Positions 1 to 7,576 are shown, counted from the first letter of the stretch. The stretch is DNA of 37,095 bases from an uncultured Prevotellaceae bacterium (GCA_946406435.1 CAMJKP010000030.1:1-37095); one strand, 5' to 3'. The notes: generated by a model from the letters alone, not told the origin. Made by a program: numbers and translations.

Positions 1-205
1 CCTTGTGGCATACGTAGTGACGAAGGAACGGACTTGTTCGACGTAAGGAGCTGAGAAGCCTTTGCTACTTTGCCGAAAGTAGTTGTTTGAGCAGAGCGAG
101 CTGAGCCAGAAAAAGGTGCTGTCCTCGCGGATAGCACCTTCCCCAATTAAAACATTAGTTTACACTTATTTCCAAAATTCTTCCCCTATAATCTAAATTA
201 ATTTT
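1..205. other. Non-coding left flank of the prophage
   Basis: I see no convincing gene here. The minus strand is open across the first 110 bases but shows no start codon or recognisable domain, and the base composition looks like a Bacteroidales intergenic repeat rather than a gene. The segment holds the hairpin terminator at 109-140 and then an AT-rich stretch running up to the end of the last phage gene. It may be host DNA that originally lay just downstream of the HAD phosphatase gene at 31,502, which would place the prophage left end near 150-205. This is inference; no attachment site can be proved from the sequence alone. Confidence 0.4.
109..140 (-). terminator. Leftward rho-independent terminator
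   Basis: A 12-bp stem (113-124 with 129-140, one G-T pair) with a TCGC loop on the plus strand is followed on the minus strand by a run of five T (complement of 110-114). It would stop transcription coming leftward from the spanin/holin genes. If the prophage boundary lies to its right, it may instead be the original terminator of the host psd-pssA-HAD operon. Confidence 0.75.
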
Positions 206-727
206 TTATTGGGCTTTCGTGTTGCGTTTGACATATAAATATGAAAAAAAAATCATCGCTGCTATAATCAGGATGTAGTCGAAAAACGACATCCCAACCG
301 GCTTTGCTATAGCCGTATTTTTTGTTAGAGATTTCACGGAGTCGTGTCTGTGGCTTTCTGTCATAGACTGCTTGCTCGACGTGGAATCTTGTTTGCTTTT
401 CGTGTGGTCGATGGAGGTTGCACGGAAACCGCGAACGACGAATTGTCTGTGAGCGGTTTCCATGCAACCGCTATCACCATACACGACAGTTTCATTATAT
501 ATTATAGAATCGAAATAGAATTCTTTGTTAGATGTTATTTCGGTGATGAAGGAGGATTGTTTATGCTCCTGTACCACGGCAACGGAATCAGAGTTATGCA
601 CTTCTGCACGTTCTTTGTGTGATGCACAGCTGCATATTATGGATACGATAGCCCCCAGCCAAGCAATTATGCCAAGCGTGATCAAGAATGCAGTCGCCAG
701 AGCGCGGTAATAGCTTTTGTCTTTCAT
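206..727 (-). CDS. Spanin-like membrane protein (possible unimolecular spanin)
   Basis: The 173-residue protein has an N-terminal hydrophobic segment (about residues 9-33) ending in a cysteine-rich lipobox-like stretch ICSCAS. A polar, Ser/Lys/His-rich middle follows, then a C-terminal membrane helix (about 147-166) with a basic tail. A lipoprotein-type N-terminus plus a C-terminal transmembrane helix is the topology of unimolecular spanins, which span the periplasm and fuse inner and outer membranes in the last step of lysis of Gram-negative hosts. The start overlaps the stop of the holin-like gene by 4 bases, so the two are translationally linked. It is the last gene of the late region. The function is inferred from topology and position; no domain is recognised. 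It could instead be a plain anchored structural or lysis accessory protein. Confidence 0.5.
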   Translation of the reverse strand: MKDKSYYRALATAFLITLGIIAWLGAIVSIICSCASHKERAEVHNSDSVAVVQEHKQSSFITEITSNKEFYFDSIIYNETVVYGDSGCMETAHRQFVVRGFRATSIDHTKSKQDSTSSKQSMTESHRHDSVKSLTKNTAIAKPVGMSFFDYILIIAAMIFFSYLYVKRNTKAQ

Positions 728-1185
728 TTTTCTTCGATTATTTTTTCTGTGTCCACTTCAGTTGAAGTGAACTTTTGTATTATTATTTTAAGGAAAACGG
801 CAAGAGCTTGTCGTTCTGAAACTTTGTATCCTTGGCTCTGAACATACCTGAGTATGCACTTCATCAATTCTATGCCATAGACCACAGCCATGATGAAGTA
901 TGCGATGTAGTCGCATTGGAAGGCTATGCTTAGAGTGCAAGCAATCATGATCCAACAGATGTAGTTGAATATTTTGTTGATTGCCATCTTCACGGTCTTG
1001 CACCACGTCACTTCCTCGTGCTTTGCTCTGGCATTAAGTCTTCCGTATTTGCATACGAGGATAATGAGCGGTATAGCCGGAATGAGCCACGGCAACACAG
1101 CTACGTATGTTGCGTGGATGTATTGTGTAAAGAATCCTGCTGTTACGCCTTGCGTAATGAGGCTGCTTTTTGTTGCTTCGTCCAT
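724..1185 (-). CDS. Holin-like membrane protein
   Basis: The 153-residue protein has a short polar N-terminus and three probable membrane segments (about residues 26-46, 70-90 and 92-112). A charged C-terminal helix ends in an acidic/lysine tail (EKIIEEK). Size, topology and position (before a spanin-like gene, downstream of a cell-wall enzyme) fit a class of phage holins that open the inner membrane to release the endolysin. It begins a small leftward unit with its own late-type promoter at 1209-1241 and overlaps the next gene by 4 bases (ATGA). It is not assigned to a named holin family from the sequence. Confidence 0.6.
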   Translation of the reverse strand: MDEATKSSLITQGVTAGFFTQYIHATYVAVLPWLIPAIPLIILVCKYGRLNARAKHEEVTWCKTVKMAINKIFNYICWIMIACTLSIAFQCDYIAYFIMAVVYGIELMKCILRYVQSQGYKVSERQALAVFLKIIIQKFTSTEVDTEKIIEEK

Positions 1186-1208
1186 TTTGTTTCAGATTTG
1201 TGACACTG

Positions 1209-1241
1209 CAAATATATATATAGGTATATAGTATTGCAAAA
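1209..1241 (-). promoter_or_regulatory. Late promoter of the holin/spanin unit
   Basis: Read leftward, TATATTTG (1216-1209) matches the Bacteroidetes -7 consensus TAnnTTTG. Twenty bases upstream lies TTTTG inside the longer word TTTTGTCTTTTG (starting near 1249). The same GTCTTTTG box stands at the -33 position of three other promoters in the late region. The predicted start of transcription is near 1202, just ahead of the ATG at 1185. Confidence 0.7.
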
Positions 1242-1275
1242 GACAAAAATAATTGCGAAAAAATCGCTAAACCTT

Positions 1276-1305
1276 TTTGCGATTCCGAAAAATTGTTTAT
1301 TTTTG
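1276..1305 (+). promoter_or_regulatory. Promoter of the rightward moron gene
   Basis: A -33 TTTG (1276-1279), an 18-bp spacer and a -7 TATTTTTG (1298-1305) make a textbook Bacteroidetes housekeeping promoter pointing at the ATG at 1346. It lacks the GTCTTTTG box of the late promoters, so this gene is probably transcribed by host RNA polymerase in the lysogen. Confidence 0.75.
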
Positions 1306-1345
1306 CAGTTGATAAATATAACACCGTTATTAACTGCTTGATATT

Positions 1346-1879
1346 ATGAGAAAGATTTTGCTATCGTTTTTTGTTTTGTTCCCTCTTTTTGTGTTGGCTC
1401 AGAAGCCTGTCGAGTGTGACACTATCATTGAGTGTTCTGGTATAACTGCTGACAAGCTTTATAGCAGAATGAAATATTTCGTAGCTGACAATTTTAAGTC
1501 TGCTCAGAATGTCATACAGCTTGACGATAAGGATGAGCATCGCTTGCTTTGCAAGGGAAATATTCGTTTTGAGGTAAAGAGTATGACGTGGGGAATGCTT
1601 GACGGAGTTATAAACTTTACTCTTGACTTGCAAGCCAAAGATGGGAAATACCGTGTGACGTTTAGGGATTTCACACATGAGAATTTCAATCGGAAATATG
1701 GTGACTCATGGTGCATGGGACTTGTGTGCGATGACGTCCCCGAAGGATATAAGAAGGGCAAGAAGCAGTATAAGGAGATGATAAAGCGTGCTATACCTCT
1801 GATAATAGATACGGAGGCAATGCTTTTGGCAAAGCTTGATGCTTGTCTGAAAGAATCGCCAAAAAATTCCGATTGGTAA
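1346..1879 (+). CDS. Exported DUF4468-like protein (prophage moron)
   Basis: The 177-residue protein starts with a clear signal peptide (Lys/Arg, then ILLSFFVLFPLFVLA, cleavage after LAQ). The mature part alternates strands and helices and resembles the DUF4468 family of Bacteroidetes secreted proteins, whose fold is TBP-like and whose function is unknown. It is the only rightward gene among the late genes, with its own promoter (1276-1305) and a strong terminator (1887-1936), the hallmark of a moron expressed during lysogeny. A role at the cell surface, such as altering phage susceptibility or host fitness, is conceivable but not shown. Family assignment is moderately confident; the export prediction is strong. 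Confidence 0.7.
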   Translation: MRKILLSFFVLFPLFVLAQKPVECDTIIECSGITADKLYSRMKYFVADNFKSAQNVIQLDDKDEHRLLCKGNIRFEVKSMTWGMLDGVINFTLDLQAKDGKYRVTFRDFTHENFNRKYGDSWCMGLVCDDVPEGYKKGKKQYKEMIKRAIPLIIDTEAMLLAKLDACLKESPKNSDW

Positions 1880-1886
1880 AGACAGG

Positions 1887-1936
1887 CAGAAGGAAGGAAA
1901 TCGCGTTCCGAAGGTTTCGCGATTTTCTTCCTTCTG
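1887..1936. terminator. Bidirectional terminator between convergent genes
   Basis: A 19-bp stem (1887-1905 with 1918-1936, one G-T pair) with a 12-base loop lies between the end of the rightward moron gene (1879) and the end of the leftward gene at 1944. T-rich sequence follows the stem on the plus strand. It isolates the moron from the late operon and implies that the holin unit needs its own promoter, which is present. Confidence 0.8.
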
Positions 1937-1943
1937 TTCTGTG

Positions 1944-2414
1944 TTAATATTTTGCACTAAAGTAGTCCCAAACTTTTGTTGGGCTACCCCAATCCTCGTC
2001 TTTAAAGAAGAAAGTCAAAGCTACTTCCAGGATCTTTTCATCTGTCAAGACGTTGCAGAGATCTGTGTAGATAATATTGCAAGCAACATACTTGTCGTAG
2101 TCAGTTATTGATCTGTCGAAAGAATCACCTTCGCACGCTTCCACTACTTCCTCTACTGTCCAATGCTCGCCTCGCTTCGTCTTTCCGTCACGGTCTTTAT
2201 AAACCATCTTGGAAACGTCGTGCTTGGCAAACTCTTCTGTATAGTGACGTCCGAACATCAGTTCAGACTGCTTTCGCATTATACGCCAGTATTCATCAGG
2301 ATCTTTTTCTTCGAGTCGTTCAAGCATATCGTTGAAATACTCAACAGACTGCCACATTACTTCGTTAGACTTCCCCATCGATACGGCTGTTTTAACCATT
2401 GACTTATAATTCAT
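1944..2414 (-). CDS. Phage protein of unknown function
   Basis: The 156-residue, mostly helical, acidic protein (many Asp/Glu and Tyr/Trp) has no signal peptide or membrane segment. I do not recognise a domain. The C-terminal part (ALTFFFKDEDWGSPTKVWDY) is compact and conserved-looking. It sits between the lysis-region membrane protein at 2512 and the bidirectional terminator, so it is the last gene of that late transcript. Hairpin 2432-2466 precedes it. The start at 2414 is the first ATG of the frame. Confidence 0.6.
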   Translation of the reverse strand: MNYKSMVKTAVSMGKSNEVMWQSVEYFNDMLERLEEKDPDEYWRIMRKQSELMFGRHYTEEFAKHDVSKMVYKDRDGKTKRGEHWTVEEVVEACEGDSFDRSITDYDKYVACNIIYTDLCNVLTDEKILEVALTFFFKDEDWGSPTKVWDYFSAKY

Positions 2415-2431
2415 AGCGAAATAAATTTAGA

Positions 2432-2466
2432 GAGGGATATGTAAGGTTTTCTCTTGCATATCCCTC
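2432..2466 (-). terminator. Intergenic hairpin, possible weak terminator
   Basis: A perfect 10-bp stem (GAGGGATATG 2432-2441 with 2457-2466) lies between two leftward phage genes. The minus-strand sequence after it is T-rich but lacks a long T run, so it may be an RNA-processing or attenuation hairpin rather than a full terminator. Confidence 0.45.
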
Positions 2467-2511
2467 GATTTGTTACGCTGCCGCTGCAGTTGTTGATAGC
2501 CATTAGTTCCA

Positions 2512-2892
2512 TCAACAAGTCTTCTTGCTCCTTATTTTCCATAACACCAAGCAGAATAAGATTATACCAACAATTGCCAGGACCTTGATTAATGAACCCT
2601 TTTCTATTCCGAAAATAGAGAGGAATGTCTCAGGTTTAATGATATTAAGTAGTGACACGAAATAATTATATAGGATGCATGTGCGGTGGATCCAACACAG
2701 TCCGAAAGCTTTAGACAGTACCATTCTGAGCAGAAAGGCAAATGAGAAGTAAACTATGAAAAGCCACGGAACGTATAGCCCTATCGATGTGAGGATGCAG
2801 TATAACATCGAGAAGAAAGCGAGACCGAAGATGCCATACTTTGTGATGGCTTTTAGTTGCAGGAAGAGCCTGTAAGTATTTTTGCCGTCCAT
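2512..2892 (-). CDS. Phage membrane protein, three or four helices
   Basis: Translation from the ATG at 2892 gives 126 residues (start MDGKNTYRLF). The frame is open further upstream to 2961, but a -7 promoter element (2918-2925) lies inside that extension, which argues for the inner start. Hydrophobic segments are near residues 20-38, 40-58, possibly 78-92, and 103-118, with a basic C-terminus. Position beside a DUF5675 cell-wall enzyme suggests a lysis role such as a second holin or antiholin, but no family is recognised. Confidence 0.55.
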   Translation of the reverse strand: MDGKNTYRLFLQLKAITKYGIFGLAFFSMLYCILTSIGLYVPWLFIVYFSFAFLLRMVLSKAFGLCWIHRTCILYNYFVSLLNIIKPETFLSIFGIEKGSLIKVLAIVGIILFCLVLWKIRSKKTC

Positions 2893-2917
2893 TGTTTTTG
2901 AGTTTATAAATCCTCTA

Positions 2918-2925
2918 CAAAAATA
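2918..2925 (-). promoter_or_regulatory. Possible promoter -7 element
   Basis: The leftward TATTTTTG matches TAnnTTTG and would give a start of transcription about 20 bases ahead of the ATG at 2892. No good -33 TTTG is seen at the usual 19-20 bp spacing, so this is a weak call. Confidence 0.35.
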
Positions 2926-3031
2926 ATAGAATTCTGTCAAAATCGTAAACGTCAAAAACAACTATTAACATTCTTGACATGTCGGTTTTGCAAAAACTCT
3001 ATTGCTCTGTCATGTCAAGTATGCATATTGC

Positions 3032-3466
3032 CTACCAATGAATGTTTATCTTGACGGTCTGTTTGTTTTTGAGGGCGTTCTGGATATACTCATAAACCTT
3101 GTCTGTCCAATATCGAGATTTTGTCACTTCCCCGACTTTTGTGTTCTTTCCGCACAAGATGCAGCCCTCGGTATCAGCAGCTGTATTCCCGGAGTGGATG
3201 CGTATCCCAGAGAACCCTTTGACATCGCAGACAAGAGGCATCTGCCGTTTGAATCTAGGCGAGTAAGTCATGATGACATTGTATTTGCCCGTTGGAATAG
3301 CAGTCTTGCCCTTCACTTTCACAGCTGCGATAGCAGCATCATTCGTGTATTTTGTTAGTCCCCGGTCGGTATCTTCCAGAGTGTTGCACACAAACTGTCC
3401 GTCGATAGACAATAAGCCTATTGTGTATCCAGGCTTCCGGTATTTTCTGTGAAGATCGATTTCCAT
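3032..3466 (-). CDS. DUF5675 family protein, probable cell-wall-active lysis enzyme
   Basis: The 144-residue protein matches the DUF5675 pattern from end to end: an N-terminal strand pair (YTIGLLSIDGQFVCNTLEDT), the segment TAIPTGKYNVIMTYSPRF, and the core GIRIHSGNTAADTEGCILCG. The His followed by a Gly-Cys core recalls the active site of L,D-transpeptidase (YkuD)-like folds, and family members commonly lie in lysis modules of Bacteroidetes phages. I infer that it acts on peptidoglycan, possibly as the endolysin, since no other lysozyme- or amidase-like gene is present. It has no signal peptide, so it would need the holin for release. Catalysis is not established for the family. Confidence 0.75.
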   Translation of the reverse strand: MEIDLHRKYRKPGYTIGLLSIDGQFVCNTLEDTDRGLTKYTNDAAIAAVKVKGKTAIPTGKYNVIMTYSPRFKRQMPLVCDVKGFSGIRIHSGNTAADTEGCILCGKNTKVGEVTKSRYWTDKVYEYIQNALKNKQTVKINIHW

Positions 3467-3515
3467 AAGCGTAAGTTTAAATTGTTATACCATTTAGTTG
3501 AATTCGGTAAAAAGG

Positions 3516-3743
3516 TTAGAAGTTCCATGATTTGAAAATCCACAAGTGAACACTTATTCCTGCACCGCATCCTAGAACATCAAAGACCATATCCCACCAA
3601 CACCAATGACCTTGCTCTTTCTTATCCTTCCACTCCTTTGTTACTGAGCAGCCCAGAGCGAAAGCTACTCCATAGCCTCCTATTAATGACAACAGGAGGC
3701 ATATAGAGAGATGCTTGATAGAATTTCGGTCAATATGTACCAT
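3516..3743 (-). CDS. Small YfiM-like membrane/lipoprotein
   Basis: The 75-residue protein has an N-terminal hydrophobic helix (about residues 11-31) ending in ALGCSVTKEW, where the Cys could be lipidated. A Lys/Glu- and Trp-rich loop (HWCWWD) and a second hydrophobic segment follow (FDVLGCGAGISVHLWIF). The pattern recalls the small YfiM/DUF2279-type family. It ends two bases before the tail protein gene upstream begins to be counted (3746), so the genes are tightly packed. A lysis or membrane role is likely from context only. Confidence 0.55.
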   Translation of the reverse strand: MVHIDRNSIKHLSICLLLSLIGGYGVAFALGCSVTKEWKDKKEQGHWCWWDMVFDVLGCGAGISVHLWIFKSWNF

Positions 3744-3745
3744 GA

Positions 3746-4480
3746 TTACATAAAGTCAATCCAAATGTCAGATGCGAACTCTGTAAGTGCTCCATCTTGT
3801 ATGTAGCCTTTTACCGTCTGTATTGGGCTAGCTTCGGAATCTTGTCGGACGTGTGTGCATACAGAAGTTTGGTATGTAGCCTTGAAGTAAACGCCTTTGC
3901 CGAGCGGTATCTGTACAGGACTGTTTAATGTTGTCGGCTGTCCACTTGTTACTTCTCCTGACCAGAGCTGATGTGTAACATAGTCAGATGGATCATAATA
4001 TCCAAACTCAATTGTGACTGGAGACTCGTAGTTCTCTCCAATATGCCCTGATGCACGACTAGAAAATCTGGCGCATATTTTGGAAATTTCCGTACCTGCA
4101 ACATTTGCTGCTGCTTGATCTGCAAGCGCATAGTATTTATCCTGCAAATAGCTTGATGGTGGCATCCAGTTCTTTCCATACACGCCAAGAGCCCATGCAC
4201 TTCTTTCGAAGACTGCTGTATAAGTAGCATCAATACCTACTGTGATAGTTCTGGATGCGCTTGTGTTACCATCATTCCACCTCACGAATGAATAGCCAGT
4301 GTTAGCCGTTGCTGATATTGTAGCAGTAGTGCCTACTCTGTATGTACCGCCACCACTAACAGAACCGTAGATGTTGTTGTTGACACCTAACGTGATTGTA
4401 GCAGTATCACCACCAATGTAGGCAACTGCTACTGCGGAGAAGTCCGCGCCTTTTATTACTAAAGCCTTTCCGTTACTCAT
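3746..4480 (-). CDS. Tail-tip protein with an InlB-type repeat domain
   Basis: In this 244-residue protein, residues 27-92 carry a divergent InlB B-repeat / bacterial-repeat domain: Gly-rich strands, then the typical ATISATANTGYSFVRWND turn and the ending TYTAVF. Such beta-grasp modules are usually adhesive. The remaining 150 residues are beta-rich (VTIEFGYYDPSDYVTHQLW) with no recognised domain and probably form a carbohydrate- or tip-binding part. It lies two bases downstream of the SGNH tail-fibre gene and is almost certainly co-transcribed with it. I infer a receptor-binding accessory of the virion. Confidence 0.65.
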   Translation of the reverse strand: MSNGKALVIKGADFSAVAVAYIGGDTATITLGVNNNIYGSVSGGGTYRVGTTATISATANTGYSFVRWNDGNTSASRTITVGIDATYTAVFERSAWALGVYGKNWMPPSSYLQDKYYALADQAAANVAGTEISKICARFSSRASGHIGENYESPVTIEFGYYDPSDYVTHQLWSGEVTSGQPTTLNSPVQIPLGKGVYFKATYQTSVCTHVRQDSEASPIQTVKGYIQDGALTEFASDIWIDFM

Positions 4481-4482
4481 AT

Positions 4483-5769
4483 TTATACAGTTTTATATTT
4501 AACATATCTCAATTCGAGCTGACGCGACAGGAACTCAACAATCTGCTTCGTGCCTAATAGGTTAGGATGCGTATTGTCTGAAGTCATTTTTCCTGAATCG
4601 CCTGTAACTTCATTAATTCCGCATAGTGACATATCTACAACCTCCATTCCGAACATCCTGCCTGCATCGAATATAGCACCTGCCATATCAGATACGGTCT
4701 TTTCTGGAGTCAGTGCCATTGCTGCCATAGGGTCATACGTGCCACCATGTAGCATAGTTAAAATGAATATCTTTGCATTAGGAGCATACTGGTGACATTT
4801 TTCGGCACAATACCTCAAACAACCACACCAATTAGTCTTGTCAGATGCAGAAAAATCGCCAAATGGCGTTGCTTGATATGAACGGTCATTGTGACCACCC
4901 CATATAATTACCAAATCTGGAGGCGCAGATTGCATTGTGTTGAGGTTGGTCTCTAACTTTTTCACAATGCAATTTCTGTTACTTGCATTAGATGCAAGAG
5001 GTATTCCTCCTTGCGCATCAAGTGTTAGATTCCAATTATATTTTGCAGCTAACTGATTACCCCATCGTTGTGTTGTAGGGTCTGTGAGTCCCTGACCGAC
5101 GGTTATAGAGTCGCCCACAATTAGCACCTTCAGACCTTTAAGCTCATGCGAAAGACTCCCACCTCCACCTCCTGTAGACGAGTCGAAATTCTTTGTCTTT
5201 ATGTGTCCGTTCTCTATACGAAGTATAACGCAACCATTCTCATCTGCAATATCAAAATGAACAGGTGTAAGCATTTGTGATGGAGCGTCAGCAGAGTTGA
5301 AATTCTTTGTTTTCACGTCTCCGTTCTGAAATCTCGCAATAACGCAACCATTCTCATCTGCAATGTCAAAATGTGCAGGAGTATCGGCTTGCCCTGCAGC
5401 ATTCTTGGAGTTGAAATATTTTGTTTGGATTTCTCCGTCTTTAAACCTGACAATAACACATCCGTTAACGTCTGTTATGTCAAACGGTGCGCTAGGGCTA
5501 TCCATCTGTGAAGGCGTTGCGTTAAGCGTAGCTGCAACAGTTCCGCCATTGTAGCTTACTTTCTCCGCTTCAATCCCTGTATTATGAATTTGCTCTATAT
5601 ATTCCTCTGCTACAGCAATAACCTTCAACCTCTCTTGATCATTTAGATTGCGCATTCTCTCGAATATGTTTGCGACAATCTCAGGAGTGATTGATGCAGC
5701 TGCTGTCATAGTTGCAAGCTGTTGTATAAGTTCGTGCACTTGTTCGGTTGTAACTGGTACTTCACTCAT
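4483..5769 (-). CDS. Tail fibre with triple repeat and SGNH/GDSL esterase domain
   Basis: In this 428-residue protein, residues 1-70 are helical (virion attachment or trimerisation). Residues 96-121, 134-159 and 172-197 are three copies of a 26-residue unit (FDIADENGCVI.RF.NG then KTKNFNS) with an exact 38-residue period. A Gly linker (199-204) leads to an SGNH hydrolase domain with block I VGDSIT (Ser221), block III GGHND (Asn294) and block V DNTHP (Asp398, His401), so the catalytic set looks complete. Such domains remove acyl groups from surface polysaccharides; here it probably deacetylates host capsule or O-antigen during adsorption. It has its own late promoter (5795-5828). Confidence 0.85.
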   Translation of the reverse strand: MSEVPVTTEQVHELIQQLATMTAAASITPEIVANIFERMRNLNDQERLKVIAVAEEYIEQIHNTGIEAEKVSYNGGTVAATLNATPSQMDSPSAPFDITDVNGCVIVRFKDGEIQTKYFNSKNAAGQADTPAHFDIADENGCVIARFQNGDVKTKNFNSADAPSQMLTPVHFDIADENGCVILRIENGHIKTKNFDSSTGGGGGSLSHELKGLKVLIVGDSITVGQGLTDPTTQRWGNQLAAKYNWNLTLDAQGGIPLASNASNRNCIVKKLETNLNTMQSAPPDLVIIWGGHNDRSYQATPFGDFSASDKTNWCGCLRYCAEKCHQYAPNAKIFILTMLHGGTYDPMAAMALTPEKTVSDMAGAIFDAGRMFGMEVVDMSLCGINEVTGDSGKMTSDNTHPNLLGTKQIVEFLSRQLELRYVKYKTV

Positions 5770-5794
5770 AATATTTCTTTTTATTCGTTTTCTA

Positions 5795-5833
5795 CAAAAA
5801 TAAACACCGATGATTAAAAACCAAAAGACAAAA
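5795..5833 (-). promoter_or_regulatory. Late promoter of the tail-fibre unit
   Basis: The leftward -7 TATTTTTG (5802-5795) has a 19-bp spacer and a -33 TTTTG inside the longer word TTTTGTCTTTTG (5833-5822). It has the same architecture as the promoters upstream of 1185, 11076 and 18184. Confidence 0.75.
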
Positions 5834-5838
5834 CGAGC

Positions 5839-6282
5839 TTATGGCCACGCTTGCTTAATAAACTTATCTGTCTCGAAGACATCTGATGTCATGCCGAGGA
5901 ACTGTTTACCAACATTGTCTGCAAGGAACTCTCGCAATTTATAGAATGAAGCGTAGTATCTGAGCGAGAACCACCGCTTACGTACACGCACCTTATCACG
6001 TTCAATGTCGCCTGGATTACCTCGCGCGACTTCCTTGCCGACTCCACGATCCTGCCATAAGCCGTAAGTCCTGAAAGCTTGTGAAAGCTCTATCTGCAGG
6101 AACTGCCCATCAGCATTACAGCGCACACCGACAACGGAGTTAAGCAACGTACCCGTATCGATGACATCGAGCAGGGTAATACGCTCCTTCCATATCTTGA
6201 CCATTGTGTCATTGAATGCCAGGATAAATTTTTCCCGTTCAGCTTTAGAAGCTTCGACTGATGTGTTGACTGTTATACCCAT
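5839..6282 (-). CDS. HK97-gp10-like head-tail joining protein
   Basis: The 147-residue protein contains the segment DTGTLLNSVVGV and later YGLWQDRGVGKEVARGN, which resembles the gp10-like head-tail/neck family (a strand pair followed by an exposed tail-facing loop). The C-terminal half is basic and helical. Its ATG overlaps the stop of the preceding gene by one base (TAATG). Position after the probable tail-terminator gene fits a connector role. The next gene leftward is already the tail fibre, so no tape measure or tail-tube length gene follows, which is unusual. Confidence 0.6.
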   Translation of the reverse strand: MGITVNTSVEASKAEREKFILAFNDTMVKIWKERITLLDVIDTGTLLNSVVGVRCNADGQFLQIELSQAFRTYGLWQDRGVGKEVARGNPGDIERDKVRVRKRWFSLRYYASFYKLREFLADNVGKQFLGMTSDVFETDKFIKQAWP

Positions 6283-6818
6283 TAGTAGAATGCTTTATTA
6301 TATTCTTCCGAAAAAACACTTTCCGTCCATTCCTCGGAATTAAATCTAAGGTCAGTATATACTTCCGTTGCAATGTTGAAATAAGCACAAGCACAACCCT
6401 GTGCGAAGTATTGTTCAATTTCGTTGAATGAAATTCTCTCGTCGAGATAGATGTTATTCTCCCTCAATCGCGTCTTCTCTTTCAGAAGCACAGACATAAA
6501 CTGCCTGAAAACCTCTTGCATAATCGAGAAGCATTGAGAGCGAAGATCCAAACGGTCAATTGGATATCGCATAGCAAGGAATACAGTCTTTACCCTTCGT
6601 GTGTGCGGTGAGTTGTTCAACGTCATGAATCCGTCATCCTCAGTCTGCACACACACGAACGCCTTTTGTTTCTGTGAATTGGCAAGGGCTTCCTCGAATC
6701 CTTGCAAACCGCTAACACGTGCATAATAGAAGCTATGCTGTTGGGCAAGCTTATTAGCACGTGTCAGGATGCGAAAGAAACTTTCTGCATCCCAATTAAA
6801 GACTTTCTCGTTCTCCAT
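6282..6818 (-). CDS. Probable tail-terminator/neck protein
   Basis: The 178-residue protein has an alternating beta/alpha pattern and a C-terminal segment (CAYFNIATEVYTDLRFNSEEW) reminiscent of tail-completion proteins that cap the tail tube. The middle (VKTVFLAMRYPIDRLDLRSQ) is well ordered. It lies between an unknown 242-residue protein and the gp10-like protein, the usual neighbourhood of tail terminators. The assignment rests on position and secondary-structure feel, not on a signature motif. Confidence 0.5.
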   Translation of the reverse strand: MENEKVFNWDAESFFRILTRANKLAQQHSFYYARVSGLQGFEEALANSQKQKAFVCVQTEDDGFMTLNNSPHTRRVKTVFLAMRYPIDRLDLRSQCFSIMQEVFRQFMSVLLKEKTRLRENNIYLDERISFNEIEQYFAQGCACAYFNIATEVYTDLRFNSEEWTESVFSEEYNKAFY

Positions 6819-6819
6819 A

Positions 6820-7548
6820 TCACTTCTTTGATGGATATTTACGTTCTAGTTCTTGGTAGTCTCGTGCCTTTGCGTCAAGTTCTGTGAGCGCCCTCCACGT
6901 ATCCATTGCAAGAACCTCTTTTTCTTTGGTTATGTCACCGCCAGTAAGCGCACGTATCTGGGCATTCATGGCAGCTTTGACTTGCTCGCCTGTCAGAGCA
7001 TTGCCTGAACCGTTAGGAATTCCGTTAAAGAAATGCTTGAACTCAGAGTTAAAGTAATTCTTCAAGGATGCCCACCAATACATAACAGAGATGCGTTCCG
7101 TGCCGTTAAGCACGATACGCCCAGAGTTATACAGTATCTTCCCCATTTCGTCAAGAAGATCATCGCGCTTAGTAGCGAGATAGCCTTGATAAAGATTATC
7201 GCACATGACGAACTTCTTAAACGGCACTTCCGAGAAATTGTGTGGTAGAGCTTCATAACGTCCAATCTTTCTGAGGTTGGTAGGATATGTAGGCATTTCG
7301 TCCAGAAACGAAAGATTGTCCATGCAAGACGCAATCAGAAGCGGTGAAGCGAGGAAATTTTTACGTCCTTTCTTCAGCATATACGAATTGCCGATCTGAG
7401 AAACGACTTCGAGATCCCCCCATCTGAAGATGCAATATGTCTTCAGCTCGTCGGAAGAAAAGCCGAGCGAAAGCAAACTGAAAAAGTATTTCAGTTTAGC
7501 TTGATTCATATCTCGCCACGATTTCGGGAGTGTAATATCTATATCCAT
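6820..7548 (-). CDS. Phage structural-region protein of unknown function
   Basis: The 242-residue, mostly helical protein has no signal peptide or membrane helix. The N-terminus (DITLPKSWRDMNQAKLKYFF) and the WWASLKNYF segment near the middle look like a conserved family seen in Bacteroidales prophages, but I cannot name it. It is separated by one base from the next gene and lies between the DUF6712-like and tail-terminator-like genes, so it is probably a tail-assembly or connector protein. Confidence 0.6.
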   Translation of the reverse strand: MDIDITLPKSWRDMNQAKLKYFFSLLSLGFSSDELKTYCIFRWGDLEVVSQIGNSYMLKKGRKNFLASPLLIASCMDNLSFLDEMPTYPTNLRKIGRYEALPHNFSEVPFKKFVMCDNLYQGYLATKRDDLLDEMGKILYNSGRIVLNGTERISVMYWWASLKNYFNSEFKHFFNGIPNGSGNALTGEQVKAAMNAQIRALTGGDITKEKEVLAMDTWRALTELDAKARDYQELERKYPSKK

Positions 7549-7576
7549 GATAGAGATTAGGTTTTAGAGATTATTA

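Noticed and set aside
198..467. Arg/His-rich 89-codon frame opposite to or within the spanin-like gene
   Set aside because: It is a shadow in another frame of the membrane-topology gene at 206-727, which has coupled translation with the holin-like gene.
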